From assembly GCA_964540005.1 (NCBI GenBank), contig CAZILN010000304.1, positions 1-9,046 on the forward strand: a DNA stretch of 9,046 nt. Direction: 5' to 3'. Positions 6,089-9,046 of this stretch are shown piece by piece. The position numbers were made by a program, and so were the translations under genes. The DNA comes from CAZILN01 sp964540005 (GTDB taxonomy: Bacteria > Bacteroidota > Bacteroidia > Bacteroidales > SM23-62). The number at the start of each line of letters is the position of its first letter. The first letter of the stretch is position 1. The notes under the pieces are model-generated. The model ran no database searches. It saw only the letters and a program-made list of their open reading frames with translations, and was not told the DNA's origin.

Positions 6089-6105
6089 TTAAAGAAATGT
6101 TAAAG
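6089..6105 (+). promoter_or_regulatory. GTTAAAG direct repeat, candidate response-regulator site
   Basis: GTTAAAG occurs at 6089-6095 and again at 6099-6105, a 10-bp period that puts both copies on one helix face. With the -7 box at 6131-6138, the pair would centre about 47 bases before the expected start of transcription, where OmpR-family activators usually bind. Such regulators bind direct repeats spaced 10-11 bp. Autoregulation by the downstream regulator is inference. Confidence 0.4.
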
Positions 6106-6130
6106 CTGCAGTCCCTGTCTGCATAAACTT

Positions 6131-6138
6131 TATCTTTG
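6131..6138 (+). promoter_or_regulatory. Candidate -7 promoter box for the two-component operon
   Basis: TATCTTTG is an exact TAnnTTTG match 19 bases before the sensor-kinase ATG. No strong -33 TTG is visible at the usual spacing, which suits a promoter that needs an activator such as one binding the GTTAAAG repeat. Confidence 0.6.
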
Positions 6139-6157
6139 ATCACGGAATCCGCGGTGC

Positions 6158-7438
6158 ATGAAAAAATCTACCATCAAACTTATAATTATTTTCTCTGCAG
6201 TCTCCCTGCTCGGACTGGTGATCACACAGTTGTTCTGGGTAGTAAAAGCCATAGATATTGCCGAATCACAGCACGAACACAGGGGCGATATGGCTCTCGA
6301 GGATGTGCTTACAGAAATGATCACCAGCAATGATACTTCCATCCATTTTGCTCCCACACCGTATGGAGAACCAAGCATTCAGACTCATACTACATTTTTC
6401 GAAGTCATCGATACTGTCCTGCTCGACCGCTTAATGACCAAATACATCGATTACCACATGCTGAATGAGGACTATTACTATGCCATCGTAAAGACAAAAG
6501 ACAACTCCATACTGTATGCCTCTGATCCCGATATAGAGAAATACAGGACCAGGCATCCCAACAAGGCCTGTCTTTCCTGCCTGTGGAAAGATGAATATTT
6601 CCACCTGGAGCTGTATTTCCCGTCACAGCGCCAGCAGACCGTCCTGGAAATGTCTATGTGGCTGGGGTTATCCGGGATATTTATCATTATTGTTATATTG
6701 TCCTTTGCCTTTACCATATCAGCCATCCTCAAACAGAAAAAGATATCCGAGATCAAGAATGATTTTATCAATAATATGACCCATGAGTTCAAAACCCCCA
6801 TCTCAACCATATCGCTTGCTGCGGAAGTCCTGACCAACACCGACCCTGCTTCTTCGGCCGAACGCATCCGGAAATACTCCCGGATCATTTATGATGAGAA
6901 CCTCCGCATGCGAAACCAGGTGGAACGGGTGCTCCAGGTGGCCCTGCTGGATAAGGGGGAGTTCAAACTGAAAAAGACCGAGTTTGACCTGCACCGGTTA
7001 TTGCAGGATGCCGTTCAGAACCTTTGTTTAGAAAAATGTGAGGAGCAGACAAGCGTCAATTACCATCTGAATGCCGAAAATCATATGGTGTCTGCCGACA
7101 GCATGCATATCACCAACATCATAGTCAACCTGGTTGAAAATGCCATTAAATATTCCAACGGAAATACTTTAATCGATATCGGGACTGAAAATACCGACCA
7201 CAATATTATGTTCTCGGTGGAGGATAACAGCATCGGTATGAGCCAGGAGACACTCAAATACATCTTCGATAAATTCTACAGGGTTCCCACGGGCAATATC
7301 CATGATGTAAAAGGCTTCGGCCTTGGACTGTATTATGTGAAAAACATAGTGGAAGCACACGGGGGAGAGATCAGTGTCACAAGTGAATTAAACAAGGGTT
7401 CACGGTTTGAAGTTTACCTTCCTCTTGTAACAGCCTGA
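6158..7438 (+). CDS. Sensor histidine kinase, RprX-like
   Basis: This 426-residue membrane kinase pairs with the regulator that follows. Transmembrane helix 1 is about residues 6-28 and helix 2 about 167-191, leaving a periplasmic sensor of about 138 residues with no domain I recognise. It holds CLSC (138-141), a CxxC pair. The dimerisation domain has the phospho-acceptor His209 in NNMTHEFKTP. The ATPase domain shows the N box NLVENAIKYS (Asn328), the F box FDKFYRV (370-376), and the G2 box GFGLGL (386-391). The G1 box is unusual: EDNSIGM, with Ser358 where DNGIG normally has glycine. The body plan and an N-terminal MKKSTI recall Bacteroides RprX, but the sequence is shorter than I remember for RprX, so I give no symbol. 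The regulator starts 44 bp after the stop. The ligand is unknown. Confidence 0.9.
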   Translation: MKKSTIKLIIIFSAVSLLGLVITQLFWVVKAIDIAESQHEHRGDMALEDVLTEMITSNDTSIHFAPTPYGEPSIQTHTTFFEVIDTVLLDRLMTKYIDYHMLNEDYYYAIVKTKDNSILYASDPDIEKYRTRHPNKACLSCLWKDEYFHLELYFPSQRQQTVLEMSMWLGLSGIFIIIVILSFAFTISAILKQKKISEIKNDFINNMTHEFKTPISTISLAAEVLTNTDPASSAERIRKYSRIIYDENLRMRNQVERVLQVALLDKGEFKLKKTEFDLHRLLQDAVQNLCLEKCEEQTSVNYHLNAENHMVSADSMHITNIIVNLVENAIKYSNGNTLIDIGTENTDHNIMFSVEDNSIGMSQETLKYIFDKFYRVPTGNIHDVKGFGLGLYYVKNIVEAHGGEISVTSELNKGSRFEVYLPLVTA

Positions 7439-7482
7439 GAAATTTCTTAAATTAGTTCATAATTTGTAAGGCTGTCCACCAA

Positions 7483-8187
7483 ATGAAAAAGAAAACGAAA
7501 GCCAATATCCTCCTGGTCGAAGATGACAAGAACCTTGGTTTTGTACTGAATGACTTCCTCAGCATGTCGGGATACCATGTCGAACATGCAGAAAACGGCG
7601 AACAGGGATTTGAAGTTTTTAAAAACGGGAAGTTTGATCTCTGCATACTCGATGTTATGATGCCCGTTAAGGATGGATTCACCCTGGCCCAGGATATCCG
7701 GACCATAAATGAAAATGTCCCGATAATCTTCCTGACGGCCAAAACGCTTAGTGAGGATAAGATCAAGGGATTTAAAATAGGTGCAGATGATTACATTACC
7801 AAACCCTTCAGTACCGAGGAACTGAATCTTCGTATAGATGCCATTTTGCGCCGTACACGCTTGTCAATGCTCACTGCCGACACATCCGCCACATATGAGA
7901 TCGGAAATTATAGTTTTGATTACTCCAACCAGCTCTTAAAGGGTCCGGATACAGAACGCCGGCTTACCAAAAAGGAGGCCGAAGTATTGCGCCTGCTATG
8001 CATCAATAAAAACAAGATACTGCGCAGGGAGATCGCGCTGAAGCTGATCTGGGGAGAGGATGACTATTTCATGGGCAGAAGCATGGACGTATATATAACC
8101 AAGCTTCGCAAATTCCTTTCAAACGATCCACGGGTCAATATTACCAACATACACCGCACCGGGTTCATGCTTGAAATCAAAGAATAG
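7483..8187 (+). CDS. rprY: OmpR-family response regulator, RprY-like
   Basis: This 234-residue cytoplasmic DNA-binding regulator should be phosphorylated by the kinase upstream. The receiver domain (about 7-122) has the acidic pair Asp14-Asp15, the phospho-acceptor Asp57 in LDVMMP, Thr85 in FLTAKT, and Lys107 in YITKPF. The winged-helix domain (about 139-231) contains LTKKEAEVLRLL and the recognition-helix region GRSMDVYITKLRKFL (198-212), ending in NIHRTGFML. The phrases GFKIGADDYITKPF and RSMDVYITKLRK are very close to those I know from Bacteroides RprY, hence the symbol; orthology needs a tree. All phosphorylation residues are intact. The ATG has no Shine-Dalgarno, and the 44-bp gap to the kinase shows no clear separate promoter, so the two are probably one operon. 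Confidence 0.93.
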   Translation: MKKKTKANILLVEDDKNLGFVLNDFLSMSGYHVEHAENGEQGFEVFKNGKFDLCILDVMMPVKDGFTLAQDIRTINENVPIIFLTAKTLSEDKIKGFKIGADDYITKPFSTEELNLRIDAILRRTRLSMLTADTSATYEIGNYSFDYSNQLLKGPDTERRLTKKEAEVLRLLCINKNKILRREIALKLIWGEDDYFMGRSMDVYITKLRKFLSNDPRVNITNIHRTGFMLEIKE

Positions 8188-8236
8188 GTAAGTCCAGGCA
8201 GGACAAATAATTCACATGCATTAATTCTCAGGAAAA

Positions 8237-8626
8237 GTGCTCACAGATAAAGATATACGAATAGATAAATGGCTTTGGGCCGTCAGGATCTATAAGACCA
8301 GGAGCTCCGCTTCTGAAGCATGCCGCAGGGGGAAAGTACTTATTAATGATGTCCCGGTCAAACCCAGCCGTACAATCAGGATCAATGATGTAGTCAATGT
8401 GAGGCGGCCACCCGTGGTTTATTCTTACCGGGTATTGGGACTGCTGGGCAAGCGATTGTCTGCCAGGCTGGTGACGGAATATGCAGAGAATATCACCCCT
8501 GAATCGGAGATGGAAAAGCTGAAGATGAGAGCCGATTTCTATGTCCATCGTGACAAGGGAGCCGGACGGCCAACCAAAAAAGAACGCAGGAGCATGGACC
8601 GTGTCAGGAGCCGGCTCAAACATTGA
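8237..8626 (+). CDS. hslR: Hsp15-type S4-domain RNA-binding protein
   Basis: This 129-residue protein opens with an S4 RNA-binding domain at about residues 8-60 (IRIDKWLWAVRIYKTRSSASEACRRGKVLINDVPVKPS as the visible core) and ends in a basic tail with GRPTKKERR. Both the length and the tail match Hsp15 (HslR, 133 residues in E. coli). Hsp15 binds free 50S subunits that still carry a nascent chain on tRNA and helps move the peptidyl-tRNA so the subunit can be recycled. The start is GTG at 8237: an in-frame TAA lies at 8222-8224 and no in-frame ATG comes between it and the S4 domain. AGGAAAA touches the start codon, too close for a classic Shine-Dalgarno. It follows the regulator after 49 bp with no clear promoter. 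Confidence 0.88.
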   Translation: MLTDKDIRIDKWLWAVRIYKTRSSASEACRRGKVLINDVPVKPSRTIRINDVVNVRRPPVVYSYRVLGLLGKRLSARLVTEYAENITPESEMEKLKMRADFYVHRDKGAGRPTKKERRSMDRVRSRLKH

Positions 8627-8627
8627 C

Positions 8628-8635
8628 AAGGAGGA
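8628..8635 (+). promoter_or_regulatory. Strong Shine-Dalgarno-like AAGGAGGA, distant from its start
   Basis: AAGGAGGA begins just after the hslR stop and ends 16 bases before the ATG at 8652. That is too far for normal spacing, and no in-frame alternative start lies nearer. It stands out because other starts in this window lack such a motif. It may be chance or an upstream ribosome-standby site. Confidence 0.35.
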
Positions 8636-8651
8636 TAAACACCCGGGAAAT

Positions 8652-9046
8652 ATGATTATTGCACGAGCGAAGGAAAAGGAGAACATTGCCGAATACATGC
8701 TGTATATGTGGCAGATAGAGGATCTTATCAGGGCATCGAAGTTCGAGATAGATGTTATCGACAGTAATGTTATAATGAAGTTTGATCTTCCTTCAGAGAC
8801 CCTAAATGAGATGAGGAACTGGTACCAGGACCTAATCAACGGTATGCTGTCAGAAGGCCTCAGGGGCAGGGGCCATCTGTCTTTCCTGCAAGTATTGATG
8901 GACCGCCTTACCAGCCTGCATCTCGAGCTTATGGAAAATGATGAAGAGATCAGGTACCAGGAGCTGTACCACCTTGCCACAGAGAATATCACCACCTTCA
9001 TTGCCCGGTCAGGCAAGTCTTACAAGTCAGAAATTGAAGCCTGTTT
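8652..9046 (+). CDS. DUF4924-like protein, 3' end beyond the window
   Basis: An open frame starts at ATG 8652 and runs for 131 codons to the window edge with no stop, so the product is cut at its C terminus. It begins MIIARAKEKENIAEYMLYMWQ followed by IEDLIRA. This opening, the later NWYQDLINGMLSEG and the phrase GHLSFLQVLMDRLTSLHLEL match what I remember of DUF4924, a Bacteroidetes family without known function. The visible part is helical and rich in Glu, Met and Leu, with no signal peptide or membrane segment, so it is probably cytoplasmic. It starts 25 bp after hslR and is likely in the same transcript. A long frame on the opposite strand overlaps it but codes for nothing recognisable. 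Confidence 0.8.
   Translation, partial: MIIARAKEKENIAEYMLYMWQIEDLIRASKFEIDVIDSNVIMKFDLPSETLNEMRNWYQDLINGMLSEGLRGRGHLSFLQVLMDRLTSLHLELMENDEEIRYQELYHLATENITTFIARSGKSYKSEIEAC

Noticed and set aside
8188..8236. Possible promoter or terminator between the regulator and hslR
   Set aside because: Only a 4-bp inverted repeat (GTCC/GGAC) and no TAnnTTTG box are present, which is not enough to call a site.
8228..9016. Open frame of 262 codons on the minus strand
   Set aside because: It lies antisense to hslR and the DUF4924-like gene, is rich in Ser, Arg and Ile, and shows no family motif. Both plus-strand genes have clear family signatures.

Overview
The window looks like chromosomal DNA from a member of the Bacteroidota, most likely the Bacteroidales. 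The signs are: almost no Shine-Dalgarno sequences before starts; several exact matches to the Bacteroidetes -7 promoter box TAnnTTTG; a two-component pair resembling Bacteroides RprX/RprY; and a terminal gene of the DUF4924 type. Most of it is ordinary housekeeping content. I see no phage, IS element, CRISPR array, or complete tRNA or rRNA gene, and no gene-free stretch over 300 bases.

Layout. (1) 10-1445: a YbfF-like alpha/beta hydrolase converges on a uridine kinase (udk, minus strand). (2) 1510-3466: divergent from udk, a small Dabb-domain protein, then mannose-6-phosphate isomerase (manA) and the ribosome-assembly GTPase EngB. A 30-bp perfect palindrome lies between the Dabb gene and manA. 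(3) 3467-3632: an intergenic stretch with two hairpins sharing the core GCAAGC. (4) 3633-6075: PRPP synthase (prs), ribosomal protein L25 (rplY) with a long low-complexity tail encoded by a 24-bp minisatellite, and peptidyl-tRNA hydrolase (pth, TTG start). The rplY leader can be folded as a closed stem or as an H-type pseudoknot. (5) 6158-8187: a sensor histidine kinase and OmpR-family response regulator, preceded by a direct repeat placed like an activator site. (6) 8237-9046: an Hsp15-type S4 RNA-binding protein and a DUF4924 protein cut off by the window end.

How the genes fit together. EngB, L25, Pth and Hsp15 all act on the 50S subunit: assembly, 5S rRNA binding, hydrolysis of peptidyl-tRNA, and handling of 50S subunits blocked by nascent chains. 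Udk, Prs and ManA feed nucleotide and sugar-phosphate metabolism. The two-component system sits inside the translation block and probably has its own promoter.

The points most worth following are the repeat tail of L25, the structured rplY leader and the motif it shares with the prs upstream region, the His-to-Cys change at the expected base-recognition position of Udk, and an altered G1 box plus a CxxC motif in the sensor kinase.
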